Shown here piece by piece: positions 46,101-55,030 of a DNA stretch of 64,000 bases. Numbering within the stretch: the first letter of the stretch is position 1; every line of letters begins with the position of its first letter. A program made the translations under genes and the position numbers. Under the pieces are notes generated by a model. It was given only the letters and a program-made list of their open reading frames with translations. It was not told where the DNA came from and made no database searches. The DNA comes from Engraulis encrasicolus. Lineage: Eukaryota > Chordata > Actinopteri > Clupeiformes > Engraulidae. The stretch covers positions 15,121,815 to 15,185,814 of the forward strand of contig NC_085866.1 of assembly GCF_034702125.1 (NCBI RefSeq), written 5' to 3'.

Positions 46101-48935
46101 GAATGTTTTTCATCACACATGTGAATATGTATCTGTCGGTATGTGAAGCAATTTTTTCTAATGAGAAGTGTTTCCCACGACACTCATGCGGGCCGCTCTG
46201 TCAAAAGTTACATGTGGGGTTCTCAGCGGAAGGACCATGAAAGTAGTTGCGAGAGTCATCGTTCACTTACTAATGACTCAAATAAGCATCAGCTACGCCC
46301 ACCATCAATGACTAATTGAAAGCTGTGTTATATTGTGATGTGTGATTGAGTGACTGCACCCAGACAAAGACATGCATGGTCGAAACGCGTCTGGCAGTCT
46401 TTTGCCTTAAAGAAAAGTTAAAAAAAAAAAAAATCAGATGCCACAGTTTCCTCTTTTTCTTATTTTTTGAGATTTATTATCCACAAAAACTGTTGAGCAC
46501 CTGTGTCAAAAATCTGGATCCTCAAAGCGCCTCCATGTTCTCCTTTTTCTAAACATCGGCTGACTCGAGACAGTAATTAATTAAACTTTTAATCCTACAT
46601 TGTGTCCCTTTAAAGGAACAGTCCACCGTGTTTCAATTATAAAATTTGTTCTTCTCTAACCTGAGATGAGCTCCTCCTGATCTGCCTCGTCTTCGGACGC
46701 AACCCCAGTCAACAACTTGCGCGGCCCAAACCCGTTAGCAGTAGGTTGGCACAGCTTTGCCAACGAACAACATTCGGTGCCGTAGCCTCTTAGCCTAATG
46801 CACGCCGTACCTCCTGTGGCACGCTGTAATAGACATTGAAAGTTAACTACTGTAGTACTACACCACTATGACAGTGCACTGGGCCTTTGGTAATACATTA
46901 CGACTTGGTCATTGCCCTTCTTGTAACAGCTACATTATAATGCCGTGTCTTAAGGGGTTAAGTTAGAAATGACCAAATTGTTCCATGTGTTCCCTATTTA
47001 AACATTCATGCACGAGTAGTAAACCGATCCAAAAGTTGTCGCACAAAATGAAACGTGGCGATTTCCTAGTACCTAGATAAAGAAATGGCACTGTAATGAA
47101 AGGTGTAGTAACACATTGGGAGTACTTCGATTTCGACGCATTGATACCTTCACTCCTAGTCCCCTCCTTCCCCCTCCCCCTCTCCCTTCGTGTGAGAGGA
47201 CTAGGAGTGAAGTAGCCAAGTAAACCAGCACCACCCGCTGGACGGCATCTTTTTTTTTGGCTGCGAGTGGTCTGGCCTCGCATCATTTTAGTGGTCTGCA
47301 TGGCTTGCCAAGAATCTGGTAAACCAATCACAATGCAGAGATTTGTTTTGAATCAAAGCAGACAGGGTTTTGAGGGAGTGACGACGAAGCTCGCAACGTT
47401 GGGAAAACACATCAACGAGAAAGATAGTGCTGATTGGTCAGAGCGGCAGCCTATGGGCACAGGCACGTTTGAAAGACAACGGGTTGTTCTCATCAACAAT
47501 CTTCGGATGTACTATTCATCGGGGCCAGACTAAATTACACATCCAATCTCACATTTAGGCTGGTTTATCAGGCTAGGAGTAAAGGAATCAATGCATCGAA
47601 GTCGAAGTACTCCGAATGTGTTACTACGCCTGTCATTACAATGCCATTTATTTATATATCGCCACGTTTCATTTTGTGCAACAACTTTTGGATCTGTTTA
47701 CTAGTCGTGCATTGATGTTTAAATGGGGAACACGTGGAACAATTTGGTCACTTCTAACTTAAGGCACCAAATGCTGTCCGTCGGCAAAGCTGAGCCAAGC
47801 TAATGCTAACGGGATTGGGCTGCGCACGTTGCAAACTAGGGGCACGTCCGAAGACGAGGCAGGTCGGGAGGAGCTCATCTCAGGTCAGAGAAGAACACAC
47901 TTTATTATTGAAACACGGTGGACTGTTCCTTTAATATGGAATCAACAAAAAGCTGTCGCATCAGTTTGATTCACCTTGATTTAATCATTCCATACAAAAC
48001 ATTATCATATATGCACAATTATGATTAAGTTACGTTAATAACTGTTAGTTACTAGCAATTATAATAGCAAGTGTTATGAGAAACGAGGAGGAGTTATTAT
48101 AAGGTGCTACCATTTTTACCGATGACAGTAGATTTCTAAATGAAATATTTGGTCAATTGTGCACACAGGAAGCCAAGCTGAAGGAGGATGTACACAAAAA
48201 CATCATGAAAACAAAAAAAGCCATGTATGCCGTAATCAGGGATACCATCAAACAAAAGATGACTGCGGGCTACATTGGTAAACCTATTGGTATACTGAGT
48301 ATTTCAGGGGAATGTGTGAAAGTATTTTACTGACATAAGGTACTTGTTTTGTTGCAGAGGCTGAAAAAGAAACTGGGTCAGGATCTTTGGAGAGGAAGAG
48401 AAAAATACTGCAGGAACATGTGAAATCAGTGAGATATCAAATGTTCAGTGATGCAAAGGACAGGACTCTGTTTTTGTTCAGAGAGCTCATGGTTTGTTAA
48501 GACTATGTATGTTATGTATGGAAATTGTTTCTTAGGATACATTACAATTCAATTTAGCTACAAAAATAAATATGAAGCTTACATTTCTTCTTTTTTAAAA
48601 TAGGCCTGGATTCAGTCAGAGTTCAAAAACACACTAGAGGGGGCTATGAATCATGCACTGAATGAAAACCAGTCCACTTTCAGCATGGGTAAGTTGGGAT
48701 ATCCAAATATCCTCATCTGTACAGTAATACAGTTCTATATTCAGGACAAATATGAATTGTTATGTATTGTACATTCCCATTCTACTGGCAAACATAGTAT
48801 TGGTATTAGTCAGGTCCAAATGTTTTGTCTGAGACCTCTGCCCCAGAATCATCTTGTTGGTTCTTGTTTGTAGATGTCCAAAGTGAAATAAAGAAGATGG
48901 AGGAGTTATTTGACCAGTTGTCTGCAGAATATTAG
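22804..48935 (+). CDS. Gene C: SLIP-GC (NUGGC)-like GTPase with frameshifted AIG1 exon
   Basis: Coding exons: 22804-23454, 25646-25751, 26333-26549, 26650-26847, 35941-36135, 38430-38608, 38898-38976, 39078-39155, 39257-39338, 40206-40324, 40420-40599, 40707-40861, 40941-41070, 48169-48277, 48358-48491, 48604-48688 and 48874-48935 (TAG). Lengths and phases follow gene B. Two introns are huge because of transposons: 26848-35940 (9.1 kb) and 41071-48168 (7.1 kb). The SLIP-GC part is uninterrupted, with GPTGCGKS, DLPG and TKTD all present, a Glu-rich linker after the G domain, and the tail DQLSAEY. The first exon has a 1-bp deletion near 22977. If that is real, the fused protein cannot be made from this allele, though a shorter protein from a downstream start is possible. 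An assembly error is the alternative. Function is as for gene B: a large GTPase, probably nuclear or immune-related by family. Confidence 0.82.
23830..24060. mobile_element. TIR element, GGTACACTGTG family, copy 2 (reverse end)
   Basis: It shares AATGGCGGACCATGGAGAAG with copy 1 (3761-3780) and ends CTTACACAGTGTACCTTTAA. It lies in the first intron of gene C. Confidence 0.55.
24332..24510. repeat. Dispersed repeat, pair with 27205-27392
   Basis: The two share CCACCCAGTCAGAAGTTA, GGCCAAAC and CATCTTGAATTCAGCCATCT-like strings in the same order and orientation. They lie in different introns of gene C. The family is unknown. Confidence 0.6.
25002..25339. mobile_element. hAT-type MITE
   Basis: The termini are CAGTGTTTCTCAACTGG and GGTTGAGAACCACTG. 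The 8-bp target duplication is ATCTATAG on the left and ATCTATGG on the right, so one base has changed. The inner sequence has GGTGGGTCACGACC and GGGTCGCGACC strings. Confidence 0.85.
25930..26255. mobile_element. Small foldback MITE before the P-loop exon of gene C
   Basis: CCCCTTAGCCCTATGCCGAT at the left is inverted at the right (GGCATGGGGAAGGCGTAGGG, then ATAGGGGTAG). The element sits about 80 bp upstream of the P-loop exon. There is no coding content. Confidence 0.55.
26333..26549 (+). CDS. Gene C exon: SLIP-GC GTPase G1 motif
   Basis: TVGVFGPTGCGKSSLLNAIL is identical to gene B. The first codons (RTSLQDLQKPA) differ, and the last (DCFMATVEFISKE) differ and are two codons shorter. The conserved core differs at only four nucleotides in about 150 by eye. 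Acceptor is ACATATAG and donor GAG|GTTATT. Confidence 0.9.
27205..27392. repeat. Dispersed repeat, pair with 24332-24510
   Basis: Second copy of the repeat described at 24332. It lies in the large intron of gene C, in the same orientation. Confidence 0.6.
27505..27605 (-). mobile_element. Possible tRNA-related SINE head
   Basis: On the minus strand it reads GCTTGGCTCAGTGGCTAAGG, an A-box-like start, then a degenerate GTACAGATCCC where a B box would be. It may be a decayed SINE or a chance match. Confidence 0.3.
27932..28479. mobile_element. TTAA-flanked MITE (CCCTATCCAGACCGGG ends)
   Basis: Left CCCTATCCAGACCGGG and right CCCGGTCTGGATAGGG are perfect inverted repeats flanked by TTAA at 27928-27931 and 28480-28483. 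There is no coding capacity. Confidence 0.88.
28535..30689. mobile_element. TTAA-flanked 2.2-kb element with nested repeats
   Basis: The ends are CCCTTTAGCTACCA and TGGTAGCTAGAGGG, flanked by TTAA (28531-28534 and 30690-30693). Inside are a tetranucleotide microsatellite and a CpG-rich block at 29165-29870 whose ends look inverted (GGGGGATTCATACTTGGCG and GCGCTTTTGAAGTATGAAT). The short frames inside are not recognisable proteins. Confidence 0.7.
28807..28909. repeat. (CTAT)n and (CATC)n microsatellite
   Basis: About 17 CTAT units (one CCAT variant) to 28874, a short break, then (CATC)n to 28909. Confidence 0.95.
30694..31543. other. Unassigned stretch in the large gene C intron
   Basis: It contains a 76-codon frame at 31092-31322 that I do not recognise, and no family motif. 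It is probably transposon-derived, since it lies between two element boundaries. Confidence 0.35.
31544..31923. repeat. 190-bp direct tandem duplication
   Basis: The block starting GGCATGCACAC is repeated at once (31544-31733 and 31734-31923) with only about two differences by eye, so it is a recent duplication. Part of the unit also occurs inverted and diverged at 33780-33895. Confidence 0.9.
31650..33895. mobile_element. Large foldback element in the gene C intron
   Basis: The left arm (about 31650-31995) and right arm (about 33690-33895) are diverged inverted copies, sharing GAGGTGTAAT, AAATATTTGGAT and AAGTATT(A/G)GTTACTCC. Between them, 32150-32340 and 33300-33495 contain TTAAG/CTTAAG-rich sequence that also resembles 9150-9330. 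I find no transposase. Confidence 0.6.
34250..35100. mobile_element. Foldback element
   Basis: GAGTGGCAACTTCATTTCAC near 34297 and TAACCTCCTGACAG are inverted at 34975-35015 (CTTGTCAGGAGGTTATAT-like, then AAGTTGCCACTC). The right end is near GGCAAGCCCCTTTAA. The boundaries are approximate. Confidence 0.5.
35110..35890. repeat. Interspersed repeat of retroposon type
   Basis: Strings such as GTGTCTTGAGCAGTTTCTTA and CATTTAGGGCCTTGAACACG occur in a common teleost repeat, and the style matches 53461-54060. The family is not assigned. It lies immediately upstream of the G3 exon of gene C. Confidence 0.45.
35941..36135 (+). CDS. Gene C exon: G3 (DLPG) of the SLIP-GC domain
   Basis: Sixty-five codons as in gene B: ARALSKEIRPYI, FGKLYWPIVK and VVLVDLPGNGDHNQTRDQMW. 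The acceptor is TTTAAACAG. The hAT insertion begins 20 bp after the donor GAG|GTAATT. Confidence 0.92.
36598..36805. mobile_element. hAT MITE nested in the larger hAT element
   Basis: The ends are CAGTGTTTCCCAACC and GGTTGGGAAACACTG. The target duplication is GCCTAAGG and GCATAAGG with one change. Inside are GGGGGTAC repeats. It lies in the first copy of the internal duplication of the host hAT. Confidence 0.88.
37852..38154 (-). pseudogene. BED zinc-finger fragment of a hAT transposase
   Basis: The minus-strand frame contains SFAWRHFVKLDNDSAKCTLC followed by NSAHFTDHF. The W..F, C..C and H...H spacing is that of a BED finger, as found in hAT transposases and ZBED proteins. The catalytic RNase-H-like part is missing, so this is a transposase remnant inside the 36156-38258 element. 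Confidence 0.7.
38430..38608 (+). CDS. Gene C exon: G4 (TKTD) of the SLIP-GC domain
   Basis: The exon encodes SCTAVWIVSNINRAASDKVA and GGECTSIAFICTKTD. Its length of 179 bp and ending phase equal those of gene B. Acceptor is TTTTTTCAG. Confidence 0.92.
38898..38976 (+). CDS. Gene C exon 7: Glu-rich linker
   Basis: Twenty-six codons beginning EEELEELGEEDVQEEAQQ, ending PNIPK before GTAAGA. It is twice the length of its gene B counterpart (13906-13945). It is acidic and probably disordered. Confidence 0.8.
39438..40124 (-). mobile_element. tRNA-derived SINE split by a hAT MITE
   Basis: Read on the minus strand, the head AGCCGTGGACTAGTGGTTAG (A box) lies at about 40124-40105, and the B box GGTTGCAGGTTTGAATCC lies at about 39618-39600. 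The insertion 39625-40077 separates the two promoter boxes. The tail contains AGTCACTTTGAATAAA and CAGCTAAGTGCAATGTAATG-type strings common in teleost SINEs. Confidence 0.75.
39625..40077. mobile_element. hAT MITE inserted in the SINE
   Basis: The termini are CAGGGGTCAGGAACC and GGTTCCTGACCCCTG. The target duplication CCCTAGAT is exact (39617-39624 and 40078-40085). The element is 453 bp with no transposase. Confidence 0.9.
40138..40196. repeat. (CTGT)n/(CTTT)n microsatellite
   Basis: A pyrimidine-rich tract directly upstream of the acceptor CATTCTAG of gene C exon 40206. It may serve as part of the polypyrimidine tract for that splice site. Confidence 0.92.
41171..41494. mobile_element. Interspersed element, second copy of 1730-2057
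   Basis: Near-identical to the gene A intron insert but in a different intron, just after exon 40941-41070 of gene C, so the two are independent insertions. The ends are TTACCGC and GCGGTA. Confidence 0.65.
41500..41703. mobile_element. TIR element, GGTACACTGTG family, copy 3
   Basis: Reverse orientation relative to copy 1. It contains TTTCAATGAGCAGCATAGTT and ends CACAGTGTAACTTTAA, abutting the 41704 element. The left boundary is approximate. Confidence 0.6.
41704..44127. mobile_element. 2.4-kb element with iterated terminal repeats
   Basis: The ends are inverted: GCCTTTTTCGTTTAG and CTAAACGAAAAAGGC. For about 110 bp inside each end, units such as GTGGCCTAAACGGCAGCTCA repeat in tandem with small changes. 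The centre is AT-rich and holds only short frames. It lies in the 7.1-kb intron of gene C. Confidence 0.72.
44231..45982. mobile_element. 1.75-kb TIR element with internal duplication
   Basis: Left AGCAACCCAATGTAAGTAGG and the following GGATATCCGCCCGAGTA are inverted at the right (TACTCGGGCGGATATCC onward, to ATTGGGTTGCT). Inside, a segment around 45000-45250 recurs at about 45420-45840 in direct orientation (GAGGACC(T)TCGTGGTGG, GGGACCGAGGCCGAG). No transposase is found. Confidence 0.7.
46614..47930. mobile_element. 1.3-kb palindromic TTAA-flanked element
   Basis: The arms are more than 500 bp each: AGGAACAGTCCACCGTGTTT at the left and the inverse ending at 47930. TTAA flanks both sides (46610-46613 and 47931-47934). 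Gene A has TATTTAATATGGAATCAAC at 352-370 where gene C reads on after the right end, so A gives the right-hand empty-site sequence. Only non-conserved frames occur in the arms. Confidence 0.8.
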
Positions 48936-50313
48936 TCACCTACATAATGAGGGAAACACACAATGTGATTTTTATTGTAAATGTATGACAGAGATGTTGT
49001 ATATTTTGAGGAGATAATGGGAGCAAGTGAAAATAACACAATAGCTAAAGTACCAGACAAATGTTATTAAGTTGAGTTTGCTGTAATGAGTACATTTGTC
49101 TCCTCTGGCATGAATTTTGTAACTTTACATGATTAATGAGGAAAGTGGTCACACAAAGACTGTTGGAGCCATATTTGTGATTTATGCAACTTTTATTAGT
49201 TATTTTCTGTTTACCTGTAAAAAGAAGACTTTACTTGGTTAAATACTTACTTGATATTTGTTTGTTTTATATACTTACCTTTTCAGTTTGGAATCATCTT
49301 GTGTTTTTATATTTAGCTCTTATTTACTTACCTGGACCTGAACACACTCCGTCTTGCCTACGCACCTGTGAAGTGATTTGGTACTGTGAACCCCTCCCTC
49401 CGATGCGCATTGGTGGCGCGACTCACAGATCTTTAATTAATTAGGACACTCACAGGTGCCTGGCAGACAGAGCGTGGGTCAGGAAACAGTTTTGGACCGC
49501 ATAGGTAGCGTTTCTTGAGCTTTATCGCTTATTTTCTTCGTTTGTTTAATGAAATGGAAAGTCAACCGGACTGTAGACAATAAATGGAAACAACATCTCA
49601 AGTTTATGTCACTCTCAGTGCGTGCTTTACTCTGGAATGCGCGTCTGAAACGCCATACTCTGTCTCACGTGGCCAAGGAAAAAGTTTGTTAGAAAATTGG
49701 CCCTTACAAAGACTGTTTTAAAAGCAAATACAAAATCTGATCGGAGTCGAGTAACTATTGTGTATTTGGGTGACTGTTGTTATATTTTAGGGTGCTTCGT
49801 TCTTCACAGCTGTTTTTCATCTTTTTTTAAATGTAAACTAAAATTACATGTATTATCGTTTTAAGTCCTAAATATAAAAACTATAGTCTTGCATGTTATA
49901 TTATATTATAATAGTTTGTTGTTGCAATGAACGATTTTCCATATATCTAAGAGGGAGCTTGAACAATTAACGCAGGTGTCATTTGAATAATTAACACAGC
50001 TTTATTTAATTATTTGTGGATATTGGTTGGAACTTACCACTTTTAAAGCTAATTTCCAGCAGTATATAGTGCTTTGTTCACATATTGTTTTCTTTTGGAT
50101 TTTCTTGATGGCTTACACATGATGTCAGGTAGGCTATTTGAGACACAATGATGACAACCTTTTACCTTTGCACCAACTCTTTAAACGAAGTCTGCAGAAC
50201 TACAGTTTCTGTGATTTGCAGAGCCATGCCTAGTTCAATATACCCAAACAGATGATGCTAACTGAAGTCTTCATTAGTGAGTCAATTTAGTCATTTGTAT
50301 GCATTTAAATAAA
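48936..50313 (+). other. 3' UTR of gene C with AATAAA at 50308-50313
   Basis: The sequence aligns with the gene A 3' flank in blocks (CACACAATGTGATTTTTATT; AAATAAATATTTGTTTTTC). An extra block around 49180-49720, absent from A, contains (ATT)TACTTACC-rich sequence. UTR status is inferred from the polyadenylation hexamer and homology. Confidence 0.5.
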
Positions 50314-51142
50314 TATTTGTTTTTCAAAAGGACTGTTTTGTCACTTTCTTAAGGGCGGGACTATTTACACATGCCCACTCTACTGTATTCTAGTATGGTA
50401 ATACTATATCTGTTCTCTGGTGCTAGACATGAAGATTTAGATGCCTAAGGATAGTTTAACTCATGCTGTCCCAAGTGACCAGAGGTTAGATACACGGACA
50501 CTTAAGCCACTGCAAAATATGCTTTGCAACAGCTGTTTTAGCTTTTGTTGTGAAATGACAAGTCATTGGATTTGGACAAAAAAACTATTGTAATATCTGT
50601 TAGAAAACACATTTTGAAATTATTTCTGTGTGAGAGAAAAACCCTGACCACTCAATGAGTTCCACTTCTTCATAAACAAAGGTATATTGTGTTGTAGGAA
50701 TAATGTGCACCTTTACAGCCATTGCAGAGACAGTGGTGGTGGGGGTGGGGGGTGAAGCAGGGGATGGCTAGCACGCTGATGAAATATCTAAGCTATGCGT
50801 CATGTGTCCAAATTTCAGTGAATCTCAATCTGAATACAGGACTTTGAAAGGTCCAATTTCATGTCATTAGCATTCTTTCATGGAGACAATAGGCTAAAAT
50901 TCCACAAAGCAAACTACTGTAGTCAAATGGGTACATACCATATCTCAACCTCACCATGCAAGGGACTCTTGGGATATTACATGTATTCGAGACCAATATT
51001 TTGAAAATGCATACATGTCTGCCTTATAAATCAAAGAAGGAAAACTCATAATTTGAATGACACGAGTAGGCCTAGTGTAAAGCATAAAATTTGCCATGTT
51101 TGACTATATTCCAGCTGAGTGTGGCCAAGCGCCCAAAGCTTA

Positions 51143-51168
51143 CTCACACACACACACACACACACACA
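51143..51168. repeat. (AC)n microsatellite in duplicated flank
   Basis: It is preceded by TGACTATATTCCAGCTGAGT, matching 3983-4002 near gene A's (AC)n. It marks the far side of the A/C segmental duplication. Confidence 0.9.
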
Positions 51169-51374
51169 CCTTAATAAACACAAGTTTTTAGGCCCACCAG
51201 TAACAGTTGACGACGTTGACATCTGGTTGCCCCATCTGTTGATTTTCCTTCTTGCACATAAGAGCGAGAGCAGGAAAATTTTTCAAGTTAATTACCGGTA
51301 ATAACTTCCAGAAGTCAGCTGATGCTTGAGTAACAGAAGTAGAATGCCTCTTCCGACCACTTCCTAAATTTACT

Positions 51375-53395
51375 AGTGTGGCATGGTGCATGTACCTGTA
51401 GCCTCTTACTGCAGCTGGGGTCACCGGCGACCCTATTCACTTGCTGAAAATGCTAACTACATCATAACAACAATGCTATGACATTACAGAGAGCCATAGT
51501 GCCGGGTTTAAGCAGGTAGTCTGCTGTCACGTCGGGCTGTCAGGTGATCTGACTTACACTAATTGTGTTTGTTATAAAAAGCAATATGCCGGCTCTAGCA
51601 GCAGCTTCAATTGTTTGCGGCCATTTCGCCAGTTTTCAGTGGTCCATGTAGCCTACGTGTAGACGCGCGTCCCACGGAATATGCAAGTTTGCGTGGGGTA
51701 TAACTAGTGTCTTTAGCACTGCGGTGTATCTCCTGGCTGATGACCCGATGGAGAATCTCTACTGGCGTCTTGGGCCACCTTGCTTTGGTATATAGGTCTA
51801 GCCTTGTAAACCTTCTGTTTAGGCTATTCAGTCACGCAAGCATCCATCCACACTCACACCAATTATACAAAATACCCCACAGAAATAAAATCAAAGCCAC
51901 AAAGACAATTGAAACTCAAGAAAACCAAAACACCTGTCTCTTATGCTCTTCTCCTGCCGAATACGTCAAATGTAACCGAGTGGATATTTTGATGCTTGTT
52001 ATCCAAGATAAGAATTAACACTTTTGAAATGCACTTGCACTACTACGCCACTGGGGACTTTCACCCTCAGAGTAAACCTCTAGGAAAAGGCAACACAGGT
52101 CCGTGAAGGAGCGACAGAGACAGGGTTAAGACAATTAATTTCTTGTCTTTTAATTATCAAAAAGAGGAGTACAATTGCACTGTTTTAAAAATAGAATAAG
52201 ACACAGGACAGCTATGACATTTACATGAAGCATCCACATCCGAGTGTGTAGCCTAAATTGCCCACTGATTCCCCCAACTCCAGTAGCTTCCGTTATAAAT
52301 GTACACGTTACAATACAATAGATAAGACACTGCAATCAGTATGAAGTGATCATAAAAAACATGCAGGGAAAACACGTCACACAATTAATTGCACCCTCGT
52401 GCATCTATTCTGTGACACGGCAAACAGGCTATGGAGCATGACAGGCGCTGGACTGGCCCACTTCAAAGTGCGGTGCGCACTGACACAAAACCAAAGGAAA
52501 TACAGTACAAACAAAACAAAAGAAAACGGAGAACTCTCACTTTCTCAGACAAACAAAATACAGGAGAACTATACCCAACAGAAACTGTGCGCAATACACA
52601 CACACACTCAAACGCTCACACGCACCATTCACAATCTGATAACCTAAACAAAACAGCAGTTGGACTGGGACAGTCGTGGGTGCGGGAGATCGGCAGGACA
52701 CCACAAGCAACGTCGTGCCCCTCGCGCAGCAACAGGGGAAGGATCTATACGTCATGTAGCCATTAAGGTAGTCTACCTGGCAAAGTACAACAGCTGGTGA
52801 GATATATTGCATATTGCACTGTTGTACATGTAAAACAGAAGGTTTACAAGGCTAGACCTACATACCAAAGCAAGGTGGCCCAAGACGCCAGTAGAGATTC
52901 TCTATCGGGTCATCAGCCAGGAGATACACTGCAGTGCTAAAGACACTAGTTATACCCCACGCAAACTTGCATATTCAGTGGGGCGCGCGTCTACACGTCA
53001 GTGTTGCCAGATTGGGCGGGTGCCCGCCCAATTGGGCTACTTGGGATGAGCGTCGGCGGGCAAAAACGGGAAAAATTGGCCATTTGGCGGTTTTTTAAGC
53101 CATTTTGGGTCCATAGAAGTCAATGTAATTTGTTGAATTTGGGCGGAATTTAGCGCATTTTGGCGGTTTTTGAGAACCTTTTGGGCGGGATTTGGTCAGA
53201 CACATCTGGCAACACTGCTACACGTAGGCTACATGGACCACTGAAAACTGGCGAAATGGCCGCAAACAATTGAAGCTGCTGCTAGAGCTGGCATATTGCT
53301 TTTTATAACAAACACAATAAGTGTAAGTCAGATCACCTGACAGCCCCGACGTGACAGCAGACTACCTGCTTAAAGGTACATGCACCATGCTACAC
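51375..53395. mobile_element. 2-kb foldback with arms of about 330-540 bp
   Basis: 51508-51850 and 52833-53372 are inverted copies with few changes (GGTCTAGCCTTGTAAACCTT against its inverse; GGCGTCTTGGGCCACCTTGC). The outermost part GTGGCATGGTGCATGTACCT (51376) is inverted at 53377-53396. The left arm has about 100 extra bases near 51400-51505, and the right arm carries the 219-bp hAT MITE. The spacer has CA-rich sequence without a recognisable gene. Confidence 0.8.
52999..53217. mobile_element. hAT MITE in the foldback's right arm
   Basis: The ends are CAGTGTTGCCAGA and TCTGGCAACACTG. The target duplication CTACACGT is exact at 52991-52998 and 53218-53225. The left arm (51654-51668) holds the uninterrupted site as its inverse, ACGTGTAG. 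The interior is rich in GGGCGG. Confidence 0.92.
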
Positions 53396-53460
53396 TGGCA
53401 GAAAGCACAACAATCCATTAGAAAAACAGATTTTATGTACCTCAGTATACATGACATTAT

Positions 53461-54060
53461 AGTAAGTAAGTAAGTAAGTAAGTTTTATTTCTAAAGCACA
53501 TTTAAAACAGTACAAAACTGACCAAAGTGCTGCACAGAGGCTGGTTAGAATAAAAATAGCAAGATAAATAAAGAAAGTAAAGCATATTAGTAGCACATAG
53601 CATTTCAATATAAAGGAAATAAAACATCTGCATACAGTGTACAGTTGCAGCACTGGCAGCATTGACTATATAAGACACATAAAAGGAGCTTAGAAAACTT
53701 TGAGTACATAAAGTGATACAAATGAAGGGGAAGGGGAAGTTAAATTATAGGGTTCAGGGCTAAAAGTATACATTTGGTGCAATAAAAACAACAAAAATTA
53801 AGGAAACTAAAATCTAAGAATCAAAAGCCAATGTATATTAATAGGTTTTAAGTCTAGATTTAAAAGCAGACGTCGTGGGAGCAGATCTAATATCGGGAGG
53901 TAAACTGTTCCAGATGCGTGGAGCTGCAATTTCAAATGCACGATCCCCTTTTTGCTTCAGGCGGGACCGGCCAAACTGGAGGAGACCTTTGATTATGAAC
54001 TGTATCAACTAATGGCACTCGAGGATTGAAAAACATTAAAAGCATTTAGCATTTAGAGTG
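53461..54060. repeat. Interspersed repeat with (TAAG)n head
   Basis: (AGTA)n at 53461-53482, then TTTTATTTCTAAAGCACATT and CCAAAGTGCTGCACAGAGG, as in widespread teleost repeats. It is similar in layout to 35110-35890. The family is not assigned. Confidence 0.45.
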
Positions 54061-54117
54061 TACCTTTTCAGGTAGGCATCTACACGTCAACACTTAAAAG
54101 ATGAGCATCTACATTAA

Positions 54118-54330
54118 CCCTCTGAGGTCCGAGTGCCCTTCAGAGGGCAATGTGTCTCCAAAAACAAATCTGTAACTCTGTGAGTTTTTGTCATTGAAAC
54201 ATAAAAGTCACACCGTTAGAAACCTCAGACCTTCCAGGTCCCAAATATATATATGAAATGAAAATACTTGAAAATGTTAGGGTGGTGCAAGCAGCCTAAA
54301 AGCCTCTGAAAAGCCTTAGACCTCAGAGGG
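54118..54330. mobile_element. TTAA-flanked MITE (CCCTCTGAGGTC ends)
   Basis: CCCTCTGAGGTC on the left and GACCTCAGAGGG on the right are inverted, flanked by TTAA at 54114-54117 and 54331-54334. It is 213 bp long. Confidence 0.87.
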
Positions 54331-55030
54331 TTAAATGAACTGTCCACCTCATTTCAAGAAATTGCTCATACAGTATGTAGTAAAGTCCCTGTAAAATATG
54401 AGAATACATTGGATTTTTTCATCTATGTGTTTGCATTGGCTAGTTTAATAGCCAAATTTAGTATAGCACTGCAAGTCTATGGGAGCAAACAAAACTTAAG
54501 GTTATGTCTGTAACCTTGGTTCTCTAAAGGCGGGCATACACGGTACGATATTTTCAAACGCGGGTAGTAAGCTCCTGCTCACACTGCATGAGGGAATCGC
54601 ACGGTTTAAAAGTTCACATCTCACGACTCACGTCCTCACACTATCAGAGACACTATCCCACTGTGCAACACGACAGGCATGTTTCGGGCCTGCAGAGGAG
54701 GGCCTGAGTTGGAGATAAGGAGGCAGTCAAAAGCGAGTCACAATGCCCTATCAATTTGTGCATGAATAGTGTCAAATCGGGTTGTAGGACTGCTTTAACT
54801 GTGCGATTTACTCACGAGGGATGACCAGGATTTCAAACAGTTTTGATTTTCTTGCGACCCTACGATTGCACAATTATGAGGTGACATTGCTTGTCGTTAC
54901 CCCATGCACACTACACGATGCGAGACTCACGATTGACCTCCGATTGAGCAAGAAATCGGCCTGACTCCCAAAAAGTTGTGCGAGTGACAAATAAAATTGG
55001 GGGGAAAGTCACACAGTAAGGTTGGCTTAA

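Noticed and set aside
52431..52766. 111-codon frame in the foldback spacer
   Set aside because: It includes a CA-repeat translation and has no conserved features.
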